64,000 bases of DNA from Meridianimarinicoccus marinus (GCF_040689105.1 NZ_JBFBVU010000004.1:62001-126000); one strand, 5' to 3'; positions 1-9,709 are shown, counted from the first letter of the stretch. Notes: generated by a model not told the origin, from the sequence alone. Program-made: numbers and translations.

Positions 1-3000
1 CTGAGCATCCGGTTCGAGGCCAGAAGCCCCACCGCGGCCATGCCCGAGGCTTCGTATTTCGCGTTGATGGCGAATTCATTGGTGGAGGTTACCACGTTGG
101 ACGCACCGACCACCGCATGGGCCTGCACATCGTTGACGGCGATCACCCGCACGTTGCCATCCGCCTCGACATTGGCATCGGTGATATAGGCCTGCGCGAA
201 CGTCTCCGGACCTTGCCCCAGCCCCATGTCGATCAGATCCGAGAATATGTCGTCGCCGATCAGGGCCTCGAAGGCGTTCAGGAAGGTGTTCTTGACCGGC
301 GATCCATAGCCGATGGCGTTGAAGGCAACGGTGAACCCGAAATTCTTGCCGGCCTTGCCCGTGACGTTGGACGTCGTCGAGGTATCGAAGATGCTGGTAT
401 TGTCGGCGCGCACCAGAACGTCGCCACCGATGCCCGAGCCATCCGCCTCTTCAATGTTGGTATCATTGACGAAAGCGCGGGCCCCGCCTTGCAGGTAGTT
501 GGTGGTCAGGATGCCGTTGACGGCCCCGAAGGTGCCGACGTTCTTGCCTTTCAGCTCTCCGCCCTTGCCGCTGGAAGACACGGTGGAATCGTCCACCGCC
601 TCGTGCCGGACCGACAGATCCGCATGAACCAGGACACCGCCGCTGCTGGTGTCGATATTCGCATCCGTGATCCAGGCAGCGGCCCCGGCGCGCATGTCGT
701 TGAACGAGATCAACCCGCCGAAGGCATTGCTTTGCCCCGTGCCCAATCCCGCCGATTTCAGGGCCGCCTTGGCGATGGCCGTCGGGATCAGATTGTCATC
801 GACCACCTCTTTCCAGTAGTCGGCATCGGCAAAGTCCTGCGCCGCGCCGCTGTGCAGCGTCGACAGATCGGTCGCCGCGCCGCTGGCCGCAGTGCCCATG
901 TACTGGAAGACCTTGCCGACCAGTGCGCTGTCCGCGAAGCCGCTGTCGATGAACACAAGGTCGCCGAATTCCAGATCCACCGTGGCGGCATTGGCGTCCT
1001 CGCTGAGCGTCGTATAGTCGTAGTCGCGTGCCAGATCGTTGATGAAATCGTTCAGGATCCCCGCGCCGCCATCATTGCTGGCGGAAGAAATCGACTTGAC
1101 CAGGGTCTCGCTGATCAGCGCGCTGTCATCGAAGGCGGTGACCGTGACCGCGCCCGCCGCTGTGATGGTGGTGTCATGGGTCAGCAGTGAACCATCGCCG
1201 GTGCCGCTGCCATCGCCGATCCAGGCCGCGGCCCGGGATGCTGCCTTGTTGCTGGCCATGCCGGCCGCCAGGCTGGAACCGTTGGCACCGTAAAGCGCCG
1301 AGGCCGCGGTGGTCGCGGAATTGCCCATGCTGGCGTCCAGCACCGCCGAATTCAGCGCATCCACCGACACGCCGCCGCCCGAGATCACCGTGCTGTCGGT
1401 GATATAGGCTTCGGTCGCGATCCCCGGATCGCCGATCGAGATCAGCCCTTCCTGTTCCAGCGCGCTGTTGCCCAGCAGAACCTCGATGCCCTGGATGATG
1501 AAGCTGCGCAGTTCCAGACCGAGATTGTTGAAGGCCAGGACGATGTTGATGCCATCGGCCCCGGTTTCGATCATCACTTGTGTGTTGGCGGTCAGCACGG
1601 CGGAATTGGTGGCATCCACATCCACACCGGCGGTGCCCGCGTCAATGTCGGAATCCTCGATATAGGCCTTCACGTTGGCGGTCAGCGAATTGGTGCTGAG
1701 CGCGCCGCTGAAAGCCTTGCTTTCGCCGCCGCCAAAGGCGTCGCCGCCCGAGGAGGTGGTGGTGCCGTCAACCTCGACATTGAAGGTCGCGTTTTCCAAC
1801 GCCTCGACCTTGACGCCGCCCGTGGCCCCCGTGGTGACATCCGCGCCGGTGATATGGGCCAGTGCATTGCTGCGCATGTCGTTGACCGCCAGCATCCCCG
1901 ACAGGGCCTTGCTGTTGGACGGGGTGACGTTCAGGCCCTGCGGAATGACCTGGGCCTCCAGAACCTCTTTCCAGATGTCGGTATTGGCGAAATTCTCGCC
2001 GTCCAGCGCGATTGTGGTGCCGGTGCCGGTCAGGTCCGGTCCGAGGTATTCGTAAACGCTGCCGGCATTGCCGCCGGCACCGCTGAAATCATCGGCCAGC
2101 CGCACGCGTTCGCCGAATCCGACTTCCACCGGACCGATGTTCTGCCCGGTGACATAATCGACGGCGAAAAAGTCGTTGGCGGTCTCCTGATACAGCGAGG
2201 CGCCGCCGTCGTTGCTGGTCGAGGACGCCGTGATGATCTTGGTGTTGGCATTGGCGAAAGCCGCGTCATTGGCGGTGACGCTGACCCCGCCGGTCGCATC
2301 GATGGTGCGCGAGGCGGATTCGGTGATCCAGGCTTCGGCGTAGGTCGAGATGCGGTTCGACGACACCACGATGGCCTGCCCCTCGCCACCGGCGTTGAAC
2401 AGGGCCGACGCGGCTGAGGTCGCGGCATTCGAGACGGTCGCATTGAAGGCGGCGGTATTGTCGGCGGAAACGCTCAGCACCCCGGCGGTGGAGACGGTGC
2501 TGTCCTGCAGGCTGGCGCGGGCGCCCGAGCCGATGTCGAGGTTCAGCAGGTCCGAGGCGAAATTGTCGCCGATGATGGTTTCGAAAGTGTCGAACAGGAT
2601 GTTGTTCGACTTCCACCCCAGCGTGTTGAAGGCCAGCGCGCCGCCGCGCGCCGTGTCGCCGGAGTTCAGCGCGTTCGAGGTTGTCGCGTCCATGATCGCG
2701 GCATTGGTGGCGCTGATGGTGATCCCGCCGACGCCAACACTGTCTGCGGTCAGCGTGCTGTCCTTCACCATCGCCTCGGCCGAGGCCAGCGTCCGGTTGA
2801 CCGAGATTACCCCGCCATAGGCCAGCGAGGTGCCCTTGCCGTCGAAACTGCCGCCCGACGACGAGATGTTGTTGGTGATCAGCGCCTTCATCTCGGCGGA
2901 TTCCGAGGCATTCACGGTGATCCCGGACGAGATGCCTGTGTCGGTCACGGTGGCGTTGATGATCTGCGCCGTGGCCCCGCCCCGCAGGTCGTTGAACACC

Positions 3001-6000
3001 AGAAGCCCGCCCAGGGCCTGGCTGTCCGAGGCGGTCAGGTTGCCGATATTGGGAAACAGCAGGTCTTCCAGGTTGTTGACGGTGACCTGACGCCAGACAT
3101 TGGTGTCGCTGTAGGTGGCGGTGCCCAGATCCATCTTCAGGATGCCATCTGTGTCCAGCACCAGGGTGCCGCCGCCCAGATACTCATAGAACTTCTGGTC
3201 GGCCTCGTTGTAGACCACGGTGCCAAGCGCCGGGGCCGACAGCATTTCGCCGCTGACCGTATCGAAAATGGCGCCGAAATTGCCGGTCACGATCCCGCTG
3301 CCCGGCACCCCGGCCGGACCAGGGATATCGACCGAGGTCAGCAGGTTCTGCAGGCCGGAATTCGACGTGAAATCATAGCTGTCCAGATCCTGAACCGTGG
3401 ATTTCAGCGCGTCCAGATTGCTGGTGGTTTCCGAATTCGCCACCACGGTACTGGTGCTGTCCAGCTTGACCAGGTCCACGGCCTCGACCGTGACGCCATC
3501 GCCGGCATCGACGGTGGTTGTCACCCCCTGCGCCCCGATCCAGGCGTCGGCGGCGCCATTGACCTTGTTGGTGCCGTACAGGAAGCCGCCGGCCATGCCC
3601 TTGGCACCCATCTTCGCATTGATCGCCAGGTCGCTTTTCTTGACGGCCTGCTGTTCGTTGCCGGTCACGGCGGTCATCTCGGAGGCGCTTTCGGCCCGCA
3701 CGACCACCGCGCCGTCGGCATCTACATCGGCTTGCTGGATGAAGGCGCTGGCCGCCGAGAAGGGGGTGAAATAGCCGCCCGTCACATTGCGCCAGCGGGT
3801 CTTGTCGCTGAAATCCTCAAGCGTCAGGTTGACGGTGCCCAGGGGCGGCAGACCGACATAGCGGTACAGGTCGCCCGGCACGCCATTGGTGCCGTTTCCG
3901 GCCACAAATTCAACGACTTCGCCCAGAGACAGAGCCGCGGCGGCGTCATCGGACTGATGATCGGCGCCCGGTGTGTCCACGAAGGTTTCGATGAAGGGAT
4001 CGACCACCGGCTCCAGCAGGTCGACCAGAAGATTGTCGGCCTCCCACCCCAGCGCGTTGAACGACACGATGAAGTTGACCGGCACCTTGCTGCCGGGGGA
4101 ACCGTCGCCCAGAGTCACGGTCTGCTGCTTGCCCGCCTTCGAGTTGGACAGGGCTTCGGCCATGACGACCGCATCATTGGTGGCCAGCACCGAAACGCCG
4201 CCGCCGGTGCCGGCGCCATCGGTCGCATCCACCGTGGCATTCACGATCCAGGCGTCGGCGCCGCTGACCAGATTGTTGGTGACGACCACCCCGCCGGCCC
4301 CACCGCTGGCCTTCATGGTCGAGGTGTCGCGGGCCGACAACTGGGCCGATTCCGCCGCGCTGACACTGATGTCGGCGTCGGCGTTGACGACGGAATTCTC
4401 GATATAGGCACTGACGCCGCCCACCACGTCGTTGCGGGCGATCAGCAGGCCGAAGGCCTGGTTGCTGCCCAGGGCGTCCTTGATGCCGGACTCCTTCAGC
4501 ACCAGCTTGGACAGGGACTTGGGCAGTGCGTTGGACGTATTCACCTCCTGCCAGAAGGCAATATCGTCGTAGGTCTGCAGCCCCAGGTCGCCGCCGCTGG
4601 GCGCATTGGCCGACGTGCCCATATAGCGATAGACCGCGCCCGGCGTGCCGCCGTTGCCATAACCGCTGGCGACGCGCACCAGGTCGCCGAAACGCAGCGT
4701 CTGGACACCGGAATTCGAGGTATAGGCGTAGCTGTTCTCCAACTGCCCAAGGATATCGTTGGCAATCCCGAAGCCGGCGTCGTTGTTGACGCTGTTCTCA
4801 AGCGTCAACTCGCTGACGGCGGTCATCGTGGCGCTGTCCACGGCGCGCACGGTCACACCGGCGTCGCCGGTGACATTCGAGTTGGTGCTGATATAGGCCT
4901 CGGTCTGCGCCGACAGGCTGTTGCCCGACAGCACCCCGCCATAGGCGGCCGCGGCAGCCTTGAAGAAGGCCGAAGCTGCGGTCGAGGCGGCGTTGGTCAG
5001 GCTGGCATCGATGCTGGACCGGCCCTCGGCGATCACCGAGACCGAGCCGTCGGAATCGATGGTGCTGTTGGTGATGCGGGCGGACAGTTCCGCGCCCGGC
5101 TGTTCCACGTCGAAGCCGCCGATCAGGGCGTTGAACGTGCCGCCCAGCAGGCCCAGGACGTTCTCCCAGCCCATGGTGTTCAGCGCCAGCCCGACGATAT
5201 AGCTGTTGGCCCCCGAGGTGACCGCATTGGCATTCTCGGCCAGGATGGAATTGTCGTTGGTCGCCTGCACCAGAACATCGCCGACGCTGCCGGTGTTGGG
5301 TGCCACGGTGCTGCCGTCGACATAGGCTTCGACCTTGCCGTTCAGCACGTTCATGGCCACGATGCCCGACGCCGAGATCGAGGCGCCGTCACCCACCACA
5401 TTGCCGCCCGAGCTTTCGGCGCTCACATCCGCCCTGGCGCGGATGGTCGCCACCGTCGCCGCCGCCACGGTCAGCCCCAGCGCCGGATCCTCGATCGTCG
5501 CCGCGACGACGCGGGCCACGACATTGACGTCCACCTCGTTGCTGACGATGGCGCCGCCGATCCCGGCACTGTCCGACGGCGAGATGTTGTTGCCTTCCGG
5601 GATCAGGTTGGTGCCCAGCGGCGGCTTCCAGTAGTCGAGATTGAAGAAGCCATAGACCGTGTCCGGGTCGGGCGCGCCCGGCAATTCGAACAGCGTATCG
5701 GTCGGCCCCGAAGTCACCATGCCGGTGTCGAAATCGACGGTCAGCGGAGTGCCGCCCATATACGTATAGACACTGCCCTGTTCGCCCAATTCGCCGGGCC
5801 AGTCGCCGCCGACGCGGACCGTGTCACCGTAGTTGATGATCGCCGAACCGCCGTCGGAGGTGTCGAAATCCGCCGGATAAAGGCGGTTCACCGCGGCGTC
5901 GAGCACACTGGCCCCGCCGTCGCTGGAGGTCGAGGCGCTGTTGACCACCTTGATGTTGGCCGCAAGGCGCGACATGTCGTCGGCGGTGACCGAGACCAGC

Positions 6001-9000
6001 CCGCCCGCCGTGGTCACATTGTCGATTGTGGCGTTCGATCCGGCGGCCCCCAGCCCGAGGATTTCGGCCAGCACGTCACGGTCGATACGGGTCAGCGACA
6101 GCACGCCGCCCACCGCAAGACTTTGTGCGCCATAGGCGGAGACGGCGGTCGATTCCGCCACGCTGGACACGGTGGCGTTGATCGCCGCCCGCGACAGCGC
6201 CTGCACGATCACGTCATCGGCGGCGGTGATCGTGCCACCGTCGATGCGGGCCACGACGTTGCCCCAGGCAGTATCATCCACGAACAGGTTCGAGGGATCG
6301 AACCCGAGCAGCACGTCGAAGGTGACCGAGAACGGCTCGACATTGCTCAGCCCGATGGCGTTGAAAGCAATGGCGCCGGCGCCGGTCAGGGTGGAACCGC
6401 CCTGCGATTTTGCCCCGGCAGAGGCACGGGCGTCGATCGCACTGGTGTCCGTGGCGATGACCATGATGTCGCCGCTGCCGGTGGTGGTCAGGGTGCTGTC
6501 CAGGGCTTCTGCTGTCACCGCCACCCGGATCAGGTTCGAGGCATAGGTGGCGGCCACGCCGAAGCCACCGAAGCTGCCCAGCGAATTCTGCACCGAAGCG
6601 GTCGCGGCTTCATGATAGGCGGCCACCTGCGTGGCGTTGGTTGCCGACAGCGCCACATTGCCGGCCGTGGCCGACAGTTGCGACGTGTCCGCCGTGGCGG
6701 AAATTACCCGCTCGACCTCGTTCACGGCGAAGACGATATCCACGGCAAAGCCCAGCGGCGAGGTGCCCAGGGCGTTCAGGCTGGTGCTGGTGCGCAGGTC
6801 GCTGCTGGCAGGATCGAAATCCGAGGCCATCGCGCGCGCTTCTGAAATGGCGATGGTGCTGTCCTGCGCCGTCACCGACACATCGCCGGCCGAGGCCGTC
6901 AGCGCGGAATCCGCCACCGCGATGGTCGCGCCGCCGGTCAGGCCCTGGTAGCTGAGGTTGGCCACGGTCGCCGCCACCGAGTCATTGCTGGCCCCGGCGT
7001 CGACAGAAGTCCCCGAAATGCCCACCTGGTCGATCTCGACCCGCGCGGTATCGCCCAGGCTGGTGCCCGCGATGCCGAAGAAATCCGCCAGCGACTTGGA
7101 GCCGACGAACGTCCAGTTCGAAACCGGCAGACCGGTCAGCGGATCGGCATACGCCTCGTCATACAGGTCGACGACGACACCGTTGCCGCCACTCCATTCA
7201 TAGACGCCATTCGACACGCCGCCGTTGCCGTAGCCATCGGCAAGCACCACGGTGTCGCCGTCGTTCAGCGTCACCGGCTTTTGACGCTGGCCCGGTTCGG
7301 GCACGGTGTCATGGGTGGCGGGCAGGATGCGGTTGCCGATCCCGCCGGTGTTCTCGGCGACAATCTCCACCGCGCCGGTGGCGCTCAGGAAACTGGCGTT
7401 CTGGCTGCCGGCACCGGCATCGCCCAGCAGGACCTCGGTCGTACGGGTCAGGTCGATGGTCGACAGGATGGCATCCAGAGGCGACGCCGGAAGGATCCCC
7501 GGCAGCACGCTGCCCGCCGTGACGGCATTGTCGATCACATAGTCGATCTCGGACAGGTCGCGGGCGGCCAGCGTCACGCCATTGGCGCCGCCGGACAGGA
7601 TCGCGGTTTCCTCGATATCGACCGAGGTGAATGTGGTGACATCGGTATCATTCACGAAAATGCCCACGGTCTCGGACACATGGGCATCAAGGTCGATATT
7701 GGTTGTCGCTTCCAGGGACACCCCAGCGCCGGAAATCTGCGCGGCGCTTCCCACCGACAGGGACGCCGTACTCAGGACATCGATATCGGTATAGCCGCCA
7801 AGGGAGTTGGACGGCAGCAGCGCGTTGTTCAGGCCGCCCTCGAAATCAAGATCGATATCCGCATGCGCGGTGGCCGAGATTGCCACGTCTCCGGTGGCGC
7901 TGATCTGTCCGTCAATGGCAATGCTGGCCGACAGAACCTCGTCGATCAGCGTGAAATCCACCGGCGACAGCGGCACCGAGCTTTGGCTGTCGGTGAAACT
8001 GTCGAACGCCGACAGGGTGACATTGTTGAAACCGATGAGCGTCGCAAACGTGGACAGGCTGATGGACCCGGCGGACACATACAGGTTGACACCGCTGCCC
8101 CCCAGCGCGGTCAGGTCGAACGCGCCATCGATCTGGACGTGATCCTCGCTGCCGAAATCCAGCCGGATTTCCTGCGTGCCAGCCGTCAGGGAGAAGCCCT
8201 GGGATTCCGAATCCGACCCGGCCAGCACGAACCCCGTGCCCGAACCCGACAGGGTAAAGGTTTCGACCAGGCCATCGCCCGGACCGCCGATGCCGTCGAT
8301 GAAGGAGAACTGGTTGGAAATGTTCAGATCGACCGGCTCAAGCCCGGAATAGCTGTAGCTGCGGCCATCGCGCACGACGATGCCGGACGAGGAATCCTGT
8401 GGAATCGACAGGGTGCTGTTGGGCGCCGCGCCGGCAAAGGCGAGGGTGTCGAAGCCGCGGTCGCCGCCGATGACGCCGCCTTCCAGCAAGGCCGTGTCAT
8501 GGATGGTGAACGTGTCGTCGTTGTCCGCCGCCCCTTCCAGGGTCTCGACATTCAGGAAGCTCAGATCGACCCCGCCCGTGGCGGTGCCGGAGTTGTCCGC
8601 GATCACGTCCCAATCGGTATCGGCCGCCCCGGCGAGGGTAATGCGGTCGGCCCCCTGCCCGGCATCGATGTGGATGCCCGGCACGGTTTCCAGCCCGAAG
8701 GAGGCCACGTCGATGGTGATGGCGTCATCACCGGTGCCGGTCAGGATGTCGATCGACGACACCGTGTCGAGATCGCCGATGGCAAGCTGGGCTCCGCCGG
8801 TGCGATCCAGGATCTCGACTCGCTGCACCAGGGTGGTCTGCTGGTTGACGGTGCGGGCTTCCTCGATCATCCGGACCAGAAGATCTTGATTCGCATCGCC
8901 TTGGGGAGAGGCGGACAAATCGACGGTCAACGGGTCTGCGGAAAGCAGCAGGCGGGGCTCAAGCGGGTCGAATCGTAACGAACTTTCGGCCTGATAATCA

Positions 9001-9101
9001 CCCCGTCGCGCCAGATGGGTCAGACGCCGCCGCATCCATCTGGGAAATTTCGGTCGTACATGTTCCCCAACAACGCCTTTGAAATCAAATGGGTACGACA
9101 T
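1..9101 (-). CDS. Giant LEPR-XLL repetitive surface protein, 3' end outside window
   Basis: One uninterrupted minus-strand frame covers 3,033 codons and is still open at the left edge, so the protein is longer than that. The ATG at 9101 has a strong Shine-Dalgarno AGGGGAGG (9116-9109), 7 nt away. There is no classical signal peptide. The first ~45 residues are basic and are followed by LEPRLLLSAD (residues 47-56), the hallmark of the LEPR-XLL domain found at the N-terminus of very large repetitive bacterial proteins. Next come glycine/aspartate-rich stretches such as LTGTGDDAITID (RTX-like). The rest is Ala/Ser/Thr/Asn/Asp-rich beta-repeat sequence with regular A-x-I-x-x-(S/A)-x-V strands, typical of beta-helix adhesins, and it contains seven copies of a Y-x-Y-x-G...W module (804-7300). 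The composition (acidic, almost no Cys) suggests an exported or cell-surface protein, possibly an adhesin or biofilm matrix protein. That function is inferred. Secretion genes may lie past the left edge. The long plus-strand frames opposite are shadows. Confidence 0.9.
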   Translation of the reverse strand, partial: MSYPFDFKGVVGEHVRPKFPRWMRRRLTHLARRGDYQAESSLRFDPLEPRLLLSADPLTVDLSASPQGDANQDLLVRMIEEARTVNQQTTLVQRVEILDRTGGAQLAIGDLDTVSSIDILTGTGDDAITIDVASFGLETVPGIHIDAGQGADRITLAGAADTDWDVIADNSGTATGGVDLSFLNVETLEGAADNDDTFTIHDTALLEGGVIGGDRGFDTLAFAGAAPNSTLSIPQDSSSGIVVRDGRSYSYSGLEPVDLNISNQFSFIDGIGGPGDGLVETFTLSGSGTGFVLAGSDSESQGFSLTAGTQEIRLDFGSEDHVQIDGAFDLTALGGSGVNLYVSAGSISLSTFATLIGFNNVTLSAFDSFTDSQSSVPLSPVDFTLIDEVLSASIAIDGQISATGDVAISATAHADIDLDFEGGLNNALLPSNSLGGYTDIDVLSTASLSVGSAAQISGAGVSLEATTNIDLDAHVSETVGIFVNDTDVTTFTSVDIEETAILSGGANGVTLAARDLSEIDYVIDNAVTAGSVLPGILPASPLDAILSTIDLTRTTEVLLGDAGAGSQNASFLSATGAVEIVAENTGGIGNRILPATHDTVPEPGQRQKPVTLNDGDTVVLADGYGNGGVSNGVYEWSGGNGVVVDLYDEAYADPLTGLPVSNWTFVGSKSLADFFGIAGTSLGDTARVEIDQVGISGTSVDAGASNDSVAATVANLSYQGLTGGATIAVADSALTASAGDVSVTAQDSTIAISEARAMASDFDPASSDLRTSTSLNALGTSPLGFAVDIVFAVNEVERVISATADTSQLSATAGNVALSATNATQVAAYHEAATASVQNSLGSFGGFGVAATYASNLIRVAVTAEALDSTLTTTGSGDIMVIATDTSAIDARASAGAKSQGGSTLTGAGAIAFNAIGLSNVEPFSVTFDVLLGFDPSNLFVDDTAWGNVVARIDGGTITAADDVIVQALSRAAINATVSSVAESTAVSAYGAQSLAVGGVLSLTRIDRDVLAEILGLGAAGSNATIDNVTTAGGLVSVTADDMSRLAANIKVVNSASTSSDGGASVLDAAVNRLYPADFDTSDGGSAIINYGDTVRVGGDWPGELGEQGSVYTYMGGTPLTVDFDTGMVTSGPTDTLFELPGAPDPDTVYGFFNLDYWKPPLGTNLIPEGNNISPSDSAGIGGAIVSNEVDVNVVARVVAATIEDPALGLTVAAATVATIRARADVSAESSGGNVVGDGASISASGIVAMNVLNGKVEAYVDGSTVAPNTGSVGDVLVQATNDNSILAENANAVTSGANSYIVGLALNTMGWENVLGLLGGTFNALIGGFDVEQPGAELSARITNSTIDSDGSVSVIAEGRSSIDASLTNAASTAASAFFKAAAAAYGGVLSGNSLSAQTEAYISTNSNVTGDAGVTVRAVDSATMTAVSELTLENSVNNDAGFGIANDILGQLENSYAYTSNSGVQTLRFGDLVRVASGYGNGGTPGAVYRYMGTSANAPSGGDLGLQTYDDIAFWQEVNTSNALPKSLSKLVLKESGIKDALGSNQAFGLLIARNDVVGGVSAYIENSVVNADADISVSAAESAQLSARDTSTMKASGGAGGVVVTNNLVSGADAWIVNATVDATDGAGTGGGVSVLATNDAVVMAEALSNSKAGKQQTVTLGDGSPGSKVPVNFIVSFNALGWEADNLLVDLLEPVVDPFIETFVDTPGADHQSDDAAAALSLGEVVEFVAGNGTNGVPGDLYRYVGLPPLGTVNLTLEDFSDKTRWRNVTGGYFTPFSAASAFIQQADVDADGAVVVRAESASEMTAVTGNEQQAVKKSDLAINAKMGAKGMAGGFLYGTNKVNGAADAWIGAQGVTTTVDAGDGVTVEAVDLVKLDSTSTVVANSETTSNLDALKSTVQDLDSYDFTSNSGLQNLLTSVDIPGPAGVPGSGIVTGNFGAIFDTVSGEMLSAPALGTVVYNEADQKFYEYLGGGTLVLDTDGILKMDLGTATYSDTNVWRQVTVNNLEDLLFPNIGNLTASDSQALGGLLVFNDLRGGATAQIINATVTDTGISSGITVNASESAEMKALITNNISSSGGSFDGKGTSLAYGGVISVNRTLASAEAMVKDSTLTADSVGVGGITISATNAAIMDATTSNALNSGDTARGGALAFNTLGWKSNNILFDTFETIIGDNFASDLLNLDIGSGARASLQDSTVSTAGVLSVSADNTAAFNATVSNAATSAASALFNAGGEGQAIVVSSNRISTYAEAWITESASRTIDATGGVSVTANDAAFANANTKIITASSTSNDGGASLYQETANDFFAVDYVTGQNIGPVEVGFGERVRLADDFSGAGGNAGSVYEYLGPDLTGTGTTIALDGENFANTDIWKEVLEAQVIPQGLNVTPSNSKALSGMLAVNDMRSNALAHITGADVTTGATGGVKVEALENATFNVEVDGTTTSSGGDAFGGGESKAFSGALSTNSLTANVKAYIEDSDIDAGTAGVDVDATNSAVLTANTQVMIETGADGINIVLAFNNLGLELRSFIIQGIEVLLGNSALEQEGLISIGDPGIATEAYITDSTVISGGGVSVDALNSAVLDASMGNSATTAASALYGANGSSLAAGMASNKAASRAAAWIGDGSGTGDGSLLTHDTTITAAGAVTVTAFDDSALISETLVKSISSASNDGGAGILNDFINDLARDYDYTTLSEDANAATVDLEFGDLVFIDSGFADSALVGKVFQYMGTAASGAATDLSTLHSGAAQDFADADYWKEVVDDNLIPTAIAKAALKSAGLGTGQSNAFGGLISFNDMRAGAAAWITDANIDTSSGGVLVHADLSVRHEAVDDSTVSSSGKGGELKGKNVGTFGAVNGILTTNYLQGGARAFVNDTNIEEADGSGIGGDVLVRADNTSIFDTSTTSNVTGKAGKNFGFTVAFNAIGYGSPVKNTFLNAFEALIGDDIFSDLIDMGLGQGPETFAQAYITDANVEADGNVRVIAVNDVQAHAVVGASNVVTSTNEFAINAKYEASGMAAVGLLASNRML
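300..6790 (-). repeat. Interleaved (A/S)-F-N-x-(L/I)-G motif series in the giant protein
   Basis: A second short motif recurs between the Y/W modules: VAFNAIGYGS (about 301-330), LAFNNLGLEL (about 1515-1545), LAFNTLGWKS (about 2615-2645), VSFNALGWEAD (about 4038-4070), LALNTMGWEN (about 5160-5190), IAFNAIGLSN (about 6343-6375) and TSLNALGTSP (about 6758-6788). Apart from the last pair, spacing is 1.1-1.4 kb, so with the Y/W module it marks a large repeating unit of roughly 370-470 residues. Each copy lies between runs of beta-repeat sequence, as a capping or hinge element would. Confidence 0.65.
804..7300 (-). repeat. Seven Y-x-Y-x-G...W modules inside the giant protein
   Basis: A module of about 55-70 residues recurs seven times in the minus-strand frame. 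The pattern is F-G-(D/E)-x-V, then G-x-V-Y-x-Y-x-G, then (Y/F)-x-x-x-x-x-W-(K/R/Q)-x-V. The tryptophan codons end the modules at 7113-7115, 5628-5630, 4551-4553, 3792-3794, 3093-3095, 1971-1973 and 813-815. Examples are GSVYTYMGG (near 5760), GAVYRYMGTS (near 4630), GDLYRYVGLPP (near 3865), FYEYLGGG (near 3190), GSVYEYLGPD (near 2050) and GKVFQYMGTA (near 905), with WKEV at 804-815 and 1962-1973. The copy nearest the N-terminus (about 7113-7290) is the most divergent (VYEWSGG). Spacing is 0.7-1.5 kb. The copies are diverged at the DNA level, so the repetition is old and looks maintained by selection. Confidence 0.8.
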
Positions 9102-9170
9102 ATCGAAACCTCCCCTAAAGGCGCGTTGGGGAGCCCACCCGACGCGACCTTTGATGTTTGATCCCCAACC
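9061..9170 (-). promoter_or_regulatory. Self-complementary leader over the giant gene's ribosome-binding site
   Basis: In the minus-strand transcript the segment UCCCCAAC (9132 to 9125) is perfectly complementary over 8 nt to two places: GUUGGGGA upstream in the leader (9169 to 9162) and GUUGGGGA inside codons 11-13 (9071 to 9064). Its CUCCCC part (9133-9128) also pairs with GGGGAG of the Shine-Dalgarno (9115-9110). The three pairings exclude one another. Two of them hide the ribosome-binding site or enclose it in a loop, and the upstream one frees it. Only the complementarity is seen; a switching role is inferred. Confidence 0.4.
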
Positions 9171-9655
9171 ATAAGCCGAAAAGACGCATCCATGGACAAC
9201 TCTTTGCTATTGACAGCAGGGCTTTCCCGCAATTTTTCAGGCCGCCTTCTAATCTACTTTAAGTTGTATTTGGGTGAACGGGCCAAACCGCCGCGTCGCC
9301 GCCCGTGCGCCGGCCATGCAGGCGCTTGATCACAACCGGGAATCCAGCACTTACCGAAGCGCCATTGCCGCGCATCTGCACCCGGCACGCGCGATCCGAA
9401 AGCCTCGACGGGGACCGCCCCCGCGGGTCTCTGCCCTGCCCTTCCGCGGGTCTCCGACACTGCCTGATGCGTGAAAGACCCCGGCCAGATACAGCTTTGA
9501 ACTGCCGGCGCTGCGCATCCCGATTGCGCCGATGGCCAGTGCCGCCCTTTGAGCAGTGGCACCCGCGGACAGTCCCCCAGACATGCTAAACCACACGGCA
9601 AAGGTCGCGACACAGGCGGGCCTGACAGGTCGTATGAGGGATGGTTGACAAACCG
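9171..9655. other. Intergenic region between the giant gene leader and the tRNA-Lys terminator
   Basis: About 485 nt with no credible gene. The short open frames here are arginine/proline-rich and lack ribosome-binding sites. An 11-bp direct repeat CCGCGGGTCTC occurs at 9421-9431 and 9444-9454. The AT-richer stretch around 9230-9275 is the likeliest place for the promoter of the giant gene, but I cannot name a convincing -35/-10 pair. Confidence 0.5.
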
Positions 9656-9686
9656 AAAACCGCCAAGCAGAGGCTTGGCGGTTTTT
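9656..9686. terminator. Rho-independent terminator after tRNA-Lys
   Basis: A 13-bp perfect stem, with AAAACCGCCAAGC (9656-9668) pairing GCTTGGCGGTTTT (9673-9685) around the loop AGAG, is flanked by T runs on both strands. It lies 24 nt beyond the 3' end of the minus-strand tRNA, so it should end that transcript. Confidence 0.85.
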
Positions 9687-9709
9687 CGTTTCCGATCAAT
9701 CTGTTCAAG

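Noticed and set aside
117..8978. Long plus-strand open frames (e.g. 3732-6845, 7281-8978) opposite the giant gene
   Set aside because: They are His/Gly/Arg-rich mirrors of the strongly codon-biased minus-strand gene, have no ribosome-binding sites or family motifs, and end at random.
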